A stretch of 64,000 bases of DNA from positions 7,470-71,469 of the forward strand of contig DLRJ01000033.1 in the NCBI GenBank assembly GCA_002500485.1. Reading direction: 5' to 3'. Numbering within the stretch: position 1 is the stretch's first letter; every line of letters begins with the position of its first letter. The translations under genes were made by a program, and so were the position numbers. This document shows positions 1-8,991 of this stretch, piece after piece. The stretch is from Dehalococcoidia bacterium UBA7891. Its GTDB lineage: Bacteria; Chloroflexota; Dehalococcoidia; Lucifugimonadales; UBA826. The notes under the pieces were generated by a model. That model had not been told where the DNA came from. It did no database searches and saw only the letters and a list, made by a program, of their open reading frames with translations.

Positions 1-2
1 CT

Positions 3-476
3 GAAGAAACTCGGCACGCCAGCGCGATCTTTGCCGGTCGTCCACGGCTCATCAATCACTCCCGTACAAAGATCATCGACTACGACAACGAGTTATCCGA
101 ACCAACGCCTTTCTACCGCAATAGCGGTGATGAGTTAGCCTCTCTCCCGCTGACCTATGGTCCTCAGTCGATACTTGCAGAGTGCCGTTATCGCCTTCGC
201 TCGGGATCCGAGGCAGAGTTTCGCGAGCTGTCCGCGGAGACGCTTTGGCCTTGGCTTCGAGCGCATGATGCACGTATGGTGCTCTACGGCAAGGATCTGC
301 TGGCGGCGGCGGACGAGGTGGTGGAGTTAACGGCCTACCGTTCGATTAGCGAATGGCATCAACTGTTGAACCCAACTGGAGACACGAAGCAGGTCTCTGC
401 CAAGCGACAGTCACTGATCGCAGACCGTCAGACGCGACTCCTGATGGTGCAGACGGATTTCGGCGAAAAGGTATAG
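3..476 (+). CDS. NIPSNAP/ABM-like protein, C-terminal part (cut by window edge)
   Basis: The frame is open from the first bases of the window to a TAG, so this is the 3' end of a longer gene; no start is visible. About 157 residues remain. The last 100 resemble a dimeric alpha/beta-barrel (NIPSNAP or antibiotic-biosynthesis-monooxygenase type): a strand beginning AECRYRLRSG, a helix with a Trp-Pro-Trp, then a strand-helix ending ELTAYRSISEWHQLL. Such proteins often sit beside flavin oxygenases, and a FAD hydroxylase follows within 30 bases, so co-transcription is likely. The substrate is unknown. The DNA is clearly GC-richer than most of the window. The family assignment rests on fold-like pattern only. 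Confidence 0.6.
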   Translation, partial: EETRHASAIFAGRPRLINHSRTKIIDYDNELSEPTPFYRNSGDELASLPLTYGPQSILAECRYRLRSGSEAEFRELSAETLWPWLRAHDARMVLYGKDLLAAADEVVELTAYRSISEWHQLLNPTGDTKQVSAKRQSLIADRQTRLLMVQTDFGEKV

Positions 477-506
477 GGATCGAGCTCATCAAGGAGTATG
501 GGGGCA

Positions 507-1802
507 ATGTCGAAAGATAAAGTTGTTATCGCAGGTGGAGGTATTGGTGGTCTTGTACTTGCATTAACACTGAATCAGATTGGTATTGAGTGTATTGTCT
601 GCGAGAGCGTGCGCAACCCTAGGCCTCTTGGCGTCGGGATTAACCTTCAGCCGAACGCAGTTAGGGAGATGTTTGACCTCGGATTCACCGTCGCGGACAT
701 GAATGAGTTTGGTGTACCGGCTAAAGAGTGGGCACTTGTCGGGCTGAAAGGTCAGGAAATATATTCAGAGCCGCGCGGGATATTTGCTGGGTATTCCTGG
801 CCGCAGTATGCAGTGCATCGAGGAGAGTTCCACATGGCACTCTATCGAAGGTTCCGGGACCTGGCGGGAGACGACGCAATACGGCTTGGGTGTCGGGCTA
901 AAGGATATGATATTCATAAAAATGGAACCGTCTCGCTACAGCTTGATACGCCGGATGGACCCGATTATGAAAATGGAACCTTGCTTGTTGGAGCAGATGG
1001 TATTCATTCTGCAATCCGTGGCGCTATGTTTCCTAGGCAACCTCCTATCCATTGGGGGGGCGCTATCATGTGGCGTGGCACTTCGCGGGCGAGGCCAATT
1101 CGAACGAAATCATCCTTCGTAGGTCTCGGTAACCACCGCCAACGCATGGTGATATATCCTATTTCTGAGGCCGATCCAAATACAGGTCTCGCTCTAATCA
1201 ACTGGATTGCTGAAGTCACTTATGACGATCCGTCAACGCATGATAATACTGACTGGTTCCGGAGTGTGGAGATCGAAAGTTTTATCCATCATTTTGAGGA
1301 TTGGACCTATGATTGGCTAGATGTACCATCACTGATACGAGAAGCAGAGGAAGTTTTCGAAAATCCAATGATTGACCGTGACCCGATCTCGCACTGGGCT
1401 GAAGGGCCAGTTGCCCTTCTCGGGGATGCTGCACATCCAATGTATCCGACAGGATCAAACGGAGCTAGCCAAGCTATTGTCGACGGACGCATCATGGGCG
1501 CAAAATTCCTAGAACATGGTGTCACACCAGCCGCCCTGCAGGCCTATAACAACATGCTTTGCAGGCCGATTTCAGAAGTGGTATTACGCAATCGTGAAGC
1601 CGGGCCATTCGGTTTGTTGAATATGGTTAATGACCGCTGCGATGGCGAATTCGAATGTATTGACGAGGTAATCTCGGCCTCAGAACGGTCCGACTTTATG
1701 GGAAAATATCAAGCTGCTGCAGGTTTTGCGCGCGACATACTAAATGATGCCCCACCGACCATCAGGCCAGGGGCTCGAGTTGGCAGGATGGGGCGGTACT
1801 AA
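507..1802 (+). CDS. FAD-dependent aromatic hydroxylase-type monooxygenase
   Basis: This is a flavoprotein monooxygenase of the p-hydroxybenzoate/salicylate hydroxylase fold, expected to add oxygen to an aromatic or related substrate using NAD(P)H. Visible motifs are the N-terminal dinucleotide fold GGGIGG (about residues 10-15), the DG motif VGADGIHSAIR near residue 162, and the FAD-ribityl GD motif LLGDAAHPM near residue 304. The length of about 431 residues is normal. An ATG at 498 is possible, but AAGGAG at 491-496 is only 1 base from it and 10 bases from the ATG at 507, so 507 is preferred. It follows the NIPSNAP-like gene closely. The exact substrate cannot be read from the sequence. Confidence 0.85.
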   Translation: MSKDKVVIAGGGIGGLVLALTLNQIGIECIVCESVRNPRPLGVGINLQPNAVREMFDLGFTVADMNEFGVPAKEWALVGLKGQEIYSEPRGIFAGYSWPQYAVHRGEFHMALYRRFRDLAGDDAIRLGCRAKGYDIHKNGTVSLQLDTPDGPDYENGTLLVGADGIHSAIRGAMFPRQPPIHWGGAIMWRGTSRARPIRTKSSFVGLGNHRQRMVIYPISEADPNTGLALINWIAEVTYDDPSTHDNTDWFRSVEIESFIHHFEDWTYDWLDVPSLIREAEEVFENPMIDRDPISHWAEGPVALLGDAAHPMYPTGSNGASQAIVDGRIMGAKFLEHGVTPAALQAYNNMLCRPISEVVLRNREAGPFGLLNMVNDRCDGEFECIDEVISASERSDFMGKYQAAAGFARDILNDAPPTIRPGARVGRMGRY

Positions 1803-2053
1803 ATAAGCGGCTGGGTGAAACTATTGTTAATGAATGAAAATTATGCGATTATTTCAGCACCCTGATCTTTGGATTTTCATAGCTCATAACTCAAAGATCG
1901 CAGGTTGAAATCTTGCTCCCGCTGTCACTCATTCATGACTAAAATTTCCGCTTTTGACCCCTACTACACCTCGGAAATGGGGCATGCTGGCAATATAAAC
2001 ACAAGCGACGAATAGTTAGGCTACAAATTGTTGATTCGAAAGGAAAAATAAGA

Positions 2054-3193
2054 ATGTCAGAGCAAACTTCAAAAGAAATAAGATCAACTGTAACAAGTGA
2101 AGGATATATAGAAATCTCTATTATTACTGTAGAAAAACCAGCGCCTTCAGAAAATGAAGTTTTAATCAAAGTAGAAGCTTCTCCTATTAATCCATCGGAT
2201 TTAGGACTTCTTATAAGTTTTGCAGCCAATCTTGATAGTCTGAGTGTTTCAGGTTCAGGTGATCATACGGTAGCAAAAATGAAAATCCACGAAGGTTTGA
2301 TGAAAACAATGACTCCAAGAATGGGCCAATCTATGAAAGTAGGCAATGAGGGTGGCGGGGTGATTGAAGATGCCGGCGCAAATGCAAAAGAACTTATAGG
2401 AAAAACTGTTGGCGCCGCTGGTGGAGCTATGTATTCCCATTACAGGTGTGTTCCAAAAACTAGCTGTTTGGTGATGGATGACAACACAACTTCTTCTGAA
2501 GCTGCCTCTTCCTTTGTAAATCCATTAACTGCTTTAGGCTTCATTGAAACTATGAAACTAGAAAACCACAGTGCCATAGTACATACAGCTGCGGCCTCAA
2601 ATTTAGGACAAATGCTTGTAAAAATCTGTAAAGATGACTCTGTTCCTCTTGTAAATATCGTTAGAAGATCGGAACAAGTGGAACTTCTTAAAAACCTTGG
2701 TGCTGAGCACATATGTAACGTTAGTGAACCTGACTTCATGGAGGGCCTGGTTGATGCTCTCGAAGCGACTGGTGCTACTCTAGGTTTTGATGCGACTGGG
2801 GGAGGAAATAAAGGGAGACTTGCAGGGCAAATACTCTCAGCGATGGAAATAGCTGCGAACAAAATTGCTAAAGAATATAGTCGATATGGTTCAGATACCT
2901 ATAAACAAGTATATATCTACGGTGGACTAGATCAATCACCCACAATTCTGAACAGATCCTTTGGTATGCAATGGGGACTTGGCGGATGGCTTTTAACTCC
3001 AATGATAGGTAAATTTGGCATGGAAACATTTCAACAGATGCGTGAGCGAGTAGTTAAAGAAATTAAGACTACTTTTGCTAGTCACTACACTGAAGAGATA
3101 TCTTTTGAAGAAATGCTTCAACCGGAAACTATTAGAGCCTATGCGAAACAAGCTACCGGTGAAAAGTATTTAGTTGCTCCCCATAAAGAATAG
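2054..3193 (+). CDS. MDR-family oxidoreductase, quinone-reductase-like
   Basis: This is a medium-chain dehydrogenase/reductase without the catalytic-zinc cysteine cluster, so it is closer to the NADPH:quinone oxidoreductase branch than to alcohol dehydrogenases. The N-terminal GroES-like part holds the family signature EVLIKVEASPINPSDLG. The cofactor domain starts near residue 177 with HTAAASNLGQ and continues with the LLKNLGAEH segment typical of MDR enzymes. Its 379 residues exceed the usual 320-340 because of an insertion around residues 60-85. AAGGAA lies about 8 bases before the ATG. It stands alone, with non-coding DNA on both sides. The substrate is unknown. Confidence 0.8.
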   Translation: MSEQTSKEIRSTVTSEGYIEISIITVEKPAPSENEVLIKVEASPINPSDLGLLISFAANLDSLSVSGSGDHTVAKMKIHEGLMKTMTPRMGQSMKVGNEGGGVIEDAGANAKELIGKTVGAAGGAMYSHYRCVPKTSCLVMDDNTTSSEAASSFVNPLTALGFIETMKLENHSAIVHTAAASNLGQMLVKICKDDSVPLVNIVRRSEQVELLKNLGAEHICNVSEPDFMEGLVDALEATGATLGFDATGGGNKGRLAGQILSAMEIAANKIAKEYSRYGSDTYKQVYIYGGLDQSPTILNRSFGMQWGLGGWLLTPMIGKFGMETFQQMRERVVKEIKTTFASHYTEEISFEEMLQPETIRAYAKQATGEKYLVAPHKE

Positions 3194-3350
3194 ATCGTTA
3201 TTTCCGTGTAAAATCGCGCTAAAAATACAGCCCAATAAACCCTTTACCGACAATTGGGCATTAATAGTGCTCCTAATCATTCCCTCATTCTGCTGTATTA
3301 TTCAGTCCAGTGGATCATGTAATTTATGAGGAAGGTGAGGAGAATTTTAT

Positions 3351-4127
3351 ATGAGACTTGAAGGAAAAGTTGCTTTAATAACTGGAGGAGCCAGAGGCCA
3401 AGGTGCAGCCGAAACAAAGTTATTTGCCAAGGAAGGCGCAAAGGTAGTCATAGCGGATATTCTCGATGAAGAAGGTGAAAAGCTCGAAGCAGAGATTACT
3501 GAGCTGGGTGGGGAATGTTTCTATACTCACCTAGATGTCTCTAGCTCTGAAAATTGGGAAGAGACTATCAACACTACAGTGACTCATTTTGGAACAATTG
3601 ACATACTCGTGAATAATGCCGGCATTGCAGTCTGGGGCACCAATGACGACACGACTGAAGAAATTTGGGATACGGTTATGGATGTAAACGCAAAAGATGT
3701 CTTTTTAGGTACGAAACGCGTAATCCCTGAAGTGAAAAGGTCAGGTGGAGGCTCAATCATCAACATATCGTCCATCTCTGGCCTAGTTGGCCAACCAACT
3801 ATACAGCCAGTCTACAACGCCTCAAAAGGCGCAGTCAGATTGTTCACGAAATCCACAGCCGTACAGTACGGCAGCTATGGAATTAGGGCTAATTCCATTC
3901 ATCCAGGTGCAATCGATACAGATATGATTTCTCATAGAATTCAAGGCGAAGAAAATAAAAATAGAATAAAACATACTGTTCCACTTCAACGAGTCGCAAA
4001 GCCTATAGAAATCGCCTACGGAGCCTTGTTTTTGGCCTCAAAAGAATCTTCGTACATGACGGGCAGCAAAATGGTGATCGACGGTGGAGTTACCGCTGGA
4101 GCTCCTAACTCAAGCGCCAATTCATAG
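3351..4127 (+). CDS. Short-chain dehydrogenase/reductase (SDR)
   Basis: This is a classical SDR of 258 residues, an NAD(P)-dependent alcohol or ketone oxidoreductase. It carries the cofactor motif TGGARGQG (residues 11-18), the NNAG motif near residue 88, a Ser in NISSISG near residue 140, and the catalytic YNASK (Tyr155, Lys159). An Asp at the end of the second strand (VVIADI) points to NAD rather than NADP. A GGTGAGGAG ribosome site precedes the ATG. It resembles glucose or cyclic-alcohol dehydrogenases, but the substrate cannot be named. The opposite-strand SEC-C gene lies immediately downstream and converges on it. Confidence 0.9.
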   Translation: MRLEGKVALITGGARGQGAAETKLFAKEGAKVVIADILDEEGEKLEAEITELGGECFYTHLDVSSSENWEETINTTVTHFGTIDILVNNAGIAVWGTNDDTTEEIWDTVMDVNAKDVFLGTKRVIPEVKRSGGGSIINISSISGLVGQPTIQPVYNASKGAVRLFTKSTAVQYGSYGIRANSIHPGAIDTDMISHRIQGEENKNRIKHTVPLQRVAKPIEIAYGALFLASKESSYMTGSKMVIDGGVTAGAPNSSANS

Positions 4128-4176
4128 ATCTCTAGACTTCCTGCGACTGAGGTCATAGGTATGTTACAGAAAGGCC

Positions 4177-4341
4177 TCAAGGGCCGTGGCATTTTTTGTA
4201 TTTTTTTCCACTACCACAGGGACATTTTTCATTTCGACCTATTTTCCTAGATGCATTTATCTTTATACGGTTCGATTCTTGGCATTTTGCGCAGGTGCAA
4301 GCCACGGGATGTTCTTTATGCCAGTTGGTACGCGATGTCAC
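4177..4341 (-). CDS. SEC-C motif zinc-binding microprotein (54 residues)
   Basis: Translating the minus strand from a GTG at 4341 gives a 54-residue protein ending in the SEC-C metal-binding motif [19 protein letters not shown], the C-x-C-x8-C-H zinc site found at the SecA C-terminus and in many small proteins. A second pair of cysteines (CTCAKC, residues 16-20) lies in the N-terminal half. An AGGA sits 8 bases before the GTG, supporting that start. The gene fills most of the gap between the SDR and the CoA-transferase. The function is unknown; SEC-C modules bind zinc and often contact ribosomes, SecB or nucleic acids. A plus-strand frame over the same DNA codes for low-complexity sequence and is a shadow. 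Confidence 0.8.
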   Translation of the reverse strand: MTSRTNWHKEHPVACTCAKCQESNRIKINASRKIGRNEKCPCGSGKKYKKCHGP

Positions 4342-4460
4342 GAGATATGTCCTGGGTATTTAAAAACAACACAGCCATGTAATTTGACTAAGTTATGGTT
4401 TTTCATAACATTATCACATACCATAGTCAGGTAAATTGAATTCATTATTCGGAGATTAAT

Positions 4461-5729
4461 TTGCCAGGTCCGTTAGATGGAATAAAAATCGTTGAGTTCA
4501 CCCAAATAATAGCTGCCCCGTTTGGAGGCATGTTATTGAGTGACATGGGTGCTGAGATAATTAAAATCGAACCCATTGAAGGCGAACCTTGGAGACTCCA
4601 CACTGAATTTCTACCCAAGGAAAGTAAAACATTCATAGCCTTGAATCGGGGGAAAAAAAGTCTTCCGTTGGATCTTCAAAGTAAAGAAGGTCTTGAGATC
4701 GCCCAGAAACTTGTGGCAGATGCCGATGTGGTTATCATAAACGCTCGACCAGACGTCCCTAAAAAGTTGGGGATTGACTACGAAACCCTATCTGAAGCCA
4801 ACCCAAAGTTAATATATTGCGATAACACAGCATTCGGCCGACAGGGCCCTCATGGCTATAGACCAGGTTACGATCTGATTATTCAAGCTATGAGTGGTCT
4901 TTTAGCTGCTGACAATAAGGTCGTTGATGGTGTCCCACAACAGGTGACTGCGACTGCCGTTGCAGATTACACCACGGGAGTTGCGATTGCCTGGGGTGTT
5001 AGCGCGGCCTTATTTTCGAGGGAACGTACCGGTAAAGGCCAAAAAATCGACACAACTCTGCTTTCGACATCTCTACTCATCCAAGGTGGGTTTATGGAGG
5101 TGGAAGAACATGGAAAGGAAGAGAAAGATGAACTGGTGGAGACTTTGGGTGCCTTAAGGCAAGCTGGCCTGCCGTACCAAAGCCTGTTGGACCAACAACA
5201 AATTTTCTCGCCATTTAATACAGCATTTCGTATCTATTACACCACATACCAAACTGCCAATGACGTGATTGCCATCGCTTGCTTAAGCAACAGGCTTAGA
5301 AAAAAAGCTGCCGATGCAATTGGTGTGGTTGATCCACGGTTTTCAGAAGGCTACGACCCTGAAGATCCATCCATAGTGTCGGCAATAGAATCCCTATCGG
5401 AAGAAATGAAAACCATATTACTGAGTAAAACCGGTGAAGAATGGCTTTCGATCCTTGATGCAGCGGGAGTTCCGGCTGGTCCTGTGAGGTTTATACAAGA
5501 ACTGACTAATGACGAACAAGTGATTGCAAATGATATGGTGGTAGAGGTAAATCACTCACTTGCTGGGAAAATTCGGATGGCTGGGCCCATGATACAAATG
5601 AGCGAAACCCCTTTGGCGGTGAAATCGGCATCTCCTGCTTTAGGGGAACATACTGATGAAATCATGCTCAATCTCGGCTATTCTGAAGACGAGATTACCG
5701 ATCTAAAATCCCGGAATATAACCCTCTGA
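4461..5729 (+). CDS. CaiB/BaiF (class III) CoA-transferase
   Basis: This family III CoA-transferase moves CoA between carboxylic acids. The N-terminus has the family opening GIKIVEFTQIIAAPFGGMLLSDMGAEIIKIE, quoted here only as a landmark from residue 6 onward; the typical GRKKSLPLDL-like segment follows. Asp169 in VADYTTG lines up with the catalytic Asp that forms the acyl-anhydride in formyl-CoA transferase. The length (422 residues) is normal. The start is TTG with GGAG 6 bases upstream. The substrate pair is unknown. The downstream ferredoxin has its own promoter-like sequence, so the gene may be monocistronic. Confidence 0.88.
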   Translation: MPGPLDGIKIVEFTQIIAAPFGGMLLSDMGAEIIKIEPIEGEPWRLHTEFLPKESKTFIALNRGKKSLPLDLQSKEGLEIAQKLVADADVVIINARPDVPKKLGIDYETLSEANPKLIYCDNTAFGRQGPHGYRPGYDLIIQAMSGLLAADNKVVDGVPQQVTATAVADYTTGVAIAWGVSAALFSRERTGKGQKIDTTLLSTSLLIQGGFMEVEEHGKEEKDELVETLGALRQAGLPYQSLLDQQQIFSPFNTAFRIYYTTYQTANDVIAIACLSNRLRKKAADAIGVVDPRFSEGYDPEDPSIVSAIESLSEEMKTILLSKTGEEWLSILDAAGVPAGPVRFIQELTNDEQVIANDMVVEVNHSLAGKIRMAGPMIQMSETPLAVKSASPALGEHTDEIMLNLGYSEDEITDLKSRNITL

Positions 5730-5774
5730 CATTCATATTTCTCGCCAATCAAACAATTCACAGCAGTCTCCACG

Positions 5775-5803
5775 TTGAAGCCCTCATACTCAAGAGATAT
5801 AAT
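5775..5803 (+). promoter_or_regulatory. Sigma70-type promoter for the ferredoxin gene
   Basis: TTGAAG (5775-5780) and a perfect TATAAT (5798-5803) are separated by exactly 17 bases. Transcription would start near 5810, leaving a leader of about 50 bases before the ATG at 5859. Confidence 0.6.
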
Positions 5804-5858
5804 TCCGAGGTTATCCCATAAGGAATTTTCATTTAGACGAGGAGTACAAAAATAGCAT

Positions 5859-6107
5859 ATGACCTACATTATCGCTGAACCCTGTATTGATGTGTTAGAT
5901 AGAGCCTGCATAGATGTATGCCCGGTTGACTGCATTTATGAAGCAGAAGAGCATAGTATGCTACTTATAAACCCAGAAGAGTGCATCGATTGCGCTGCAT
6001 GTGAGCCAGTTTGCCCAGTAACCGCCATATTTGCCGAGGACGACGTGCCTGCCGACTGGGATAAATGGACTGAGCTGAATTACGAGTACTTTGGACAGAA
6101 AAGATAA
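5859..6107 (+). CDS. Ferredoxin, two Fe-S cluster type
   Basis: This is an 82-residue bacterial ferredoxin, a soluble one-electron carrier. The first half has CIDVLDRACIDVCPVDC, where the spacing between the first two cysteines is widened as in 7Fe ferredoxins; the second half has CIDCAACEPVCP for a [4Fe-4S] cluster. The first half also donates the Cys-Pro that closes the other cluster. The C-terminal acidic and aromatic tail resembles the FdxA ferredoxins of actinobacteria and thermophiles. A near-consensus promoter lies 55 bases upstream. The redox partner is not evident; oxidoreductases and aconitase flank it. Confidence 0.9.
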   Translation: MTYIIAEPCIDVLDRACIDVCPVDCIYEAEEHSMLLINPEECIDCAACEPVCPVTAIFAEDDVPADWDKWTELNYEYFGQKR

Positions 6108-6172
6108 CAAATATGGGCTTTACTCGCCCTCTTTTAAATTGAAGTTGGTTTTAACGCGGATTAATCTCTGGG

Positions 6173-6201
6173 TTGAATATTAATAGCTATCGTGATAATT
6201 T
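6173..6201 (+). promoter_or_regulatory. Possible promoter for aconitase
   Basis: TTGAAT (6173-6178) and TAATTT (6196-6201) are 17 bases apart and 70 bases before the acnA start. The -10 element is imperfect. Confidence 0.3.
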
Positions 6202-6270
6202 CACTCAGATGAGATACTATTCCTGAGTTGCCGACTGCCTCATCCTTAGCAATTTCGGAGTTACAGTCTC

Positions 6271-8961
6271 ATGAATAACAATGGTAATCCTTCAAGCCTA
6301 ATATCAAAAAATATTCTGCAGACCCTATCAGGTAGTTACACCTATTACTCTATCGACTCTGCCGAGAAGGCTGGGTTAATAAACATCGACAAAACCCCTT
6401 ATGCAATAAGGGTTTTGTTAGAGAATGTTATACGTAACGCCGATGGAGGCCCTGCAACGGAAGACCATATAAAATTAGTATCATCTTGGCGCCCAAACAA
6501 TAAACCGGCTAGTGAATTTCCTTACATGCCAGGTAGAGTTCTACTCCAAGATTTCACTGGAGTTCCGGTAGCGGTAGACATAGCAGCTATGAGAGATGCA
6601 GTGAGTGAGTTGGGAGCTGATGCATCTATCATCAATCCAATTGTCCGCTCAGATATGGTTATAGACCACTCAGTCCAAGTAGACAATTTCTCTGTCCCCA
6701 ACGCACTTAACCTGAATATCGAAATGGAATTTGAGAGAAATACTGAAAGATACCAGTTGCTGAAATGGGCTCAAAACGCCTTTGATAATTTTAAAATAGT
6801 TCCTCCTGGCACCGGAATCGTTCATCAAGTTAACTTGGAGTACTTGGCAGAAGTTGTTTTAAGTGGAGATGATGTAGTCAACCCTGTTGCATTTTTGGAC
6901 ACATGTGTGGGAACTGACTCTCACACTACGATGGTCAATGGTTTAGGGGTTTTAGGATGGGGGGTGGGTGGAATTGAAGCGGAAGCAGTCATGCTGGGGC
7001 AACCATACTATATGGTCGTACCAGAGGTAGTTGGGGTGAGACTGACTGGAACCCTACCAAATGGCTCCACAGCGACTGATCTAGTTTTATCGATAGTAGA
7101 AATGCTACGAGCAGTGGGTGTAGTCGAGAAATTTGTCGAATTTTATGGCCCAGGATTGAAAGAACTAAGCCTTGCTGATCGAGCCACAATAGCAAACATG
7201 GCCCCTGAATATGGGGCAACGTGTGGGTTTTTTCCTATAGATCATCAAACTCTAAGGTACCTAAAAGACACTGGACGTGATACTGCAATAGTGGAATTGG
7301 TTGAACAGTACTCAAAAATGAATAACTTTTATTATGATGATCAAAAGGAACCAGATTACAGTGTAGATATCAATTTTGATATTTCTAAAGTTATTCCATC
7401 GATGGCAGGACCTAAACGACCCCAAGACAAAATTTCCTTAGAAAACATTCCTGAAAATTTTTCAGAATCTTTCTCTGATTCATCAGGTCGCATTCACAAA
7501 ATAGAAATCGATGAAGAGGAGGTGGAATTTGGGGATGCTGCAGTAGCAATTGCAGCTATAACAAGTTGCACCAACACTTCAAACCCCTCAGTTATGGTGG
7601 GAGCCGGTTTATTGGCGCGAAACGCGAGACAAAAAGGATTACAAAGGAAACCATGGGTTAAATCGAGTTTGGCACCGGGTTCCACTGTAGTAACTAGATA
7701 CCTTGAGGCTGCCGGGCTAAATGAAGACCTAGATTATTTAGGTTTTAACACTGTTGGGTATGGTTGCACAACCTGCATCGGAAATTCAGGACCGCTACCA
7801 CAACCAGTCGCGGAAGCAGTCTCTGACAATGATTTAACCGTGGCAGCCGTTCTAAGTGGTAACAGGAATTTTGAAGGTAGGGTTCACCCACAAGTGAAGG
7901 CCAATTACCTGGCATCTCCAATGCTCGTGGTGGCCTATTCTATAGCTGGTAGGGTAGATGTCAATCTGGTAGAAGATTCCATCGGTCAAGACCCATCAGG
8001 AAATGAGGTTTTCTTAAAAGACATTTGGCCCACACAAGACGATATTTCAAACACAATATCCTCATGCCTCACACCAGAGATGTTCCAGGAGCAATACGGT
8101 AAGGTAGTCGAAGGCCCCCAAGAATGGCAAAATTTAGAAACGTCTTCTACTTTAAATTTCAACTGGGACAAAGAATCCACATATATTCAAAAACCACCAT
8201 ACTTTGAAAACTTTACCAAGAACCCTTCTGAAAGAACAGAAATCACCGATGCCAGAGTGTTAGTGTATTTGGAAGATTCGGTAACCACGGATCATATTTC
8301 ACCAGCAGGATCCATACCTCCGAGTGCTCCGGCAGGCCAGTTCCTTCTAGGAAATGACGTACCTCGACGGGAGTACAATTCATTCGGATCTAGAAGGGGT
8401 AATCACGATGTAATGGTTAGGGGTACATTTGCAAATATTAGACTTAGAAATAAGTTAAACCCGGCTATGGAGGGTGATTGGACTGTTCACCAGCCTTCGG
8501 AAGAAATTATGCGTATTTATGACGCTTCAGAAAAATATAAAAATGAAGAAGTTCCTTTGATAATCATTGCAGGTAAAGAATACGGCACCGGCAGCTCGAG
8601 AGATTGGGCCGCTAAAGGCCCTATGCTCCTAGGAGTCAGGGCCGTAATAGCCGAAAGCTTTGAAAGAATCCACCGCTCGAATTTGATTGGAATGGGCGTT
8701 TTGCCATTAGTTTTCATAAACGGACAAACAGCAATGTCACTTGGTTTAGATGGAACAGAAACATACGACATACCTGGAGTTGCAAATAATGTCACCCCTT
8801 CTTCCAACATTGAAATTACTGCCACCTCAAAAACAGGTAAGGTAACTAAGTTTGAGGTTTTGGCGCGTATAGACACTGAAATCGAGAATGAATATTACAG
8901 GCACAATGGACTCCTGCCCTATGTACTGCGTCAAATGATGTCTGAAAATTCGGTTTCATAA
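6271..8961 (+). CDS. acnA: Aconitate hydratase A
   Basis: This is a full-length (896 residues) TCA-cycle aconitase interconverting citrate and isocitrate. The [4Fe-4S] ligands are visible: Cys433 in SCTNTSNPS, then Cys499 and Cys502 in GCTTCIGNSG. Other signatures are DSHTTMVNGLG in the first third and the swivelling domain near the C-terminus with GKEYGTGSSRDWAAKG. The overall layout is that of the AcnA/IRP1 subfamily, not AcnB. The gene ends 30 bases from the converging recG, so the two may share a terminator region. It indicates an oxidative TCA cycle, consistent with an aerobic heterotroph. Confidence 0.97.
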   Translation: MNNNGNPSSLISKNILQTLSGSYTYYSIDSAEKAGLINIDKTPYAIRVLLENVIRNADGGPATEDHIKLVSSWRPNNKPASEFPYMPGRVLLQDFTGVPVAVDIAAMRDAVSELGADASIINPIVRSDMVIDHSVQVDNFSVPNALNLNIEMEFERNTERYQLLKWAQNAFDNFKIVPPGTGIVHQVNLEYLAEVVLSGDDVVNPVAFLDTCVGTDSHTTMVNGLGVLGWGVGGIEAEAVMLGQPYYMVVPEVVGVRLTGTLPNGSTATDLVLSIVEMLRAVGVVEKFVEFYGPGLKELSLADRATIANMAPEYGATCGFFPIDHQTLRYLKDTGRDTAIVELVEQYSKMNNFYYDDQKEPDYSVDINFDISKVIPSMAGPKRPQDKISLENIPENFSESFSDSSGRIHKIEIDEEEVEFGDAAVAIAAITSCTNTSNPSVMVGAGLLARNARQKGLQRKPWVKSSLAPGSTVVTRYLEAAGLNEDLDYLGFNTVGYGCTTCIGNSGPLPQPVAEAVSDNDLTVAAVLSGNRNFEGRVHPQVKANYLASPMLVVAYSIAGRVDVNLVEDSIGQDPSGNEVFLKDIWPTQDDISNTISSCLTPEMFQEQYGKVVEGPQEWQNLETSSTLNFNWDKESTYIQKPPYFENFTKNPSERTEITDARVLVYLEDSVTTDHISPAGSIPPSAPAGQFLLGNDVPRREYNSFGSRRGNHDVMVRGTFANIRLRNKLNPAMEGDWTVHQPSEEIMRIYDASEKYKNEEVPLIIIAGKEYGTGSSRDWAAKGPMLLGVRAVIAESFERIHRSNLIGMGVLPLVFINGQTAMSLGLDGTETYDIPGVANNVTPSSNIEITATSKTGKVTKFEVLARIDTEIENEYYRHNGLLPYVLRQMMSENSVS

Positions 8962-8991
8962 ATACTGATTCAAGGTCCGAATTTATAGCTC

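Noticed and set aside
73..273. Minus-strand frame at the left edge
   Set aside because: It is antisense to the open NIPSNAP-like frame and lacks a ribosome site.
4186..4434. Plus-strand 82-residue frame between the SDR and CoA-transferase genes
   Set aside because: It is low-complexity and phenylalanine-rich; the minus strand over the same DNA encodes the SEC-C motif protein with a proper start.
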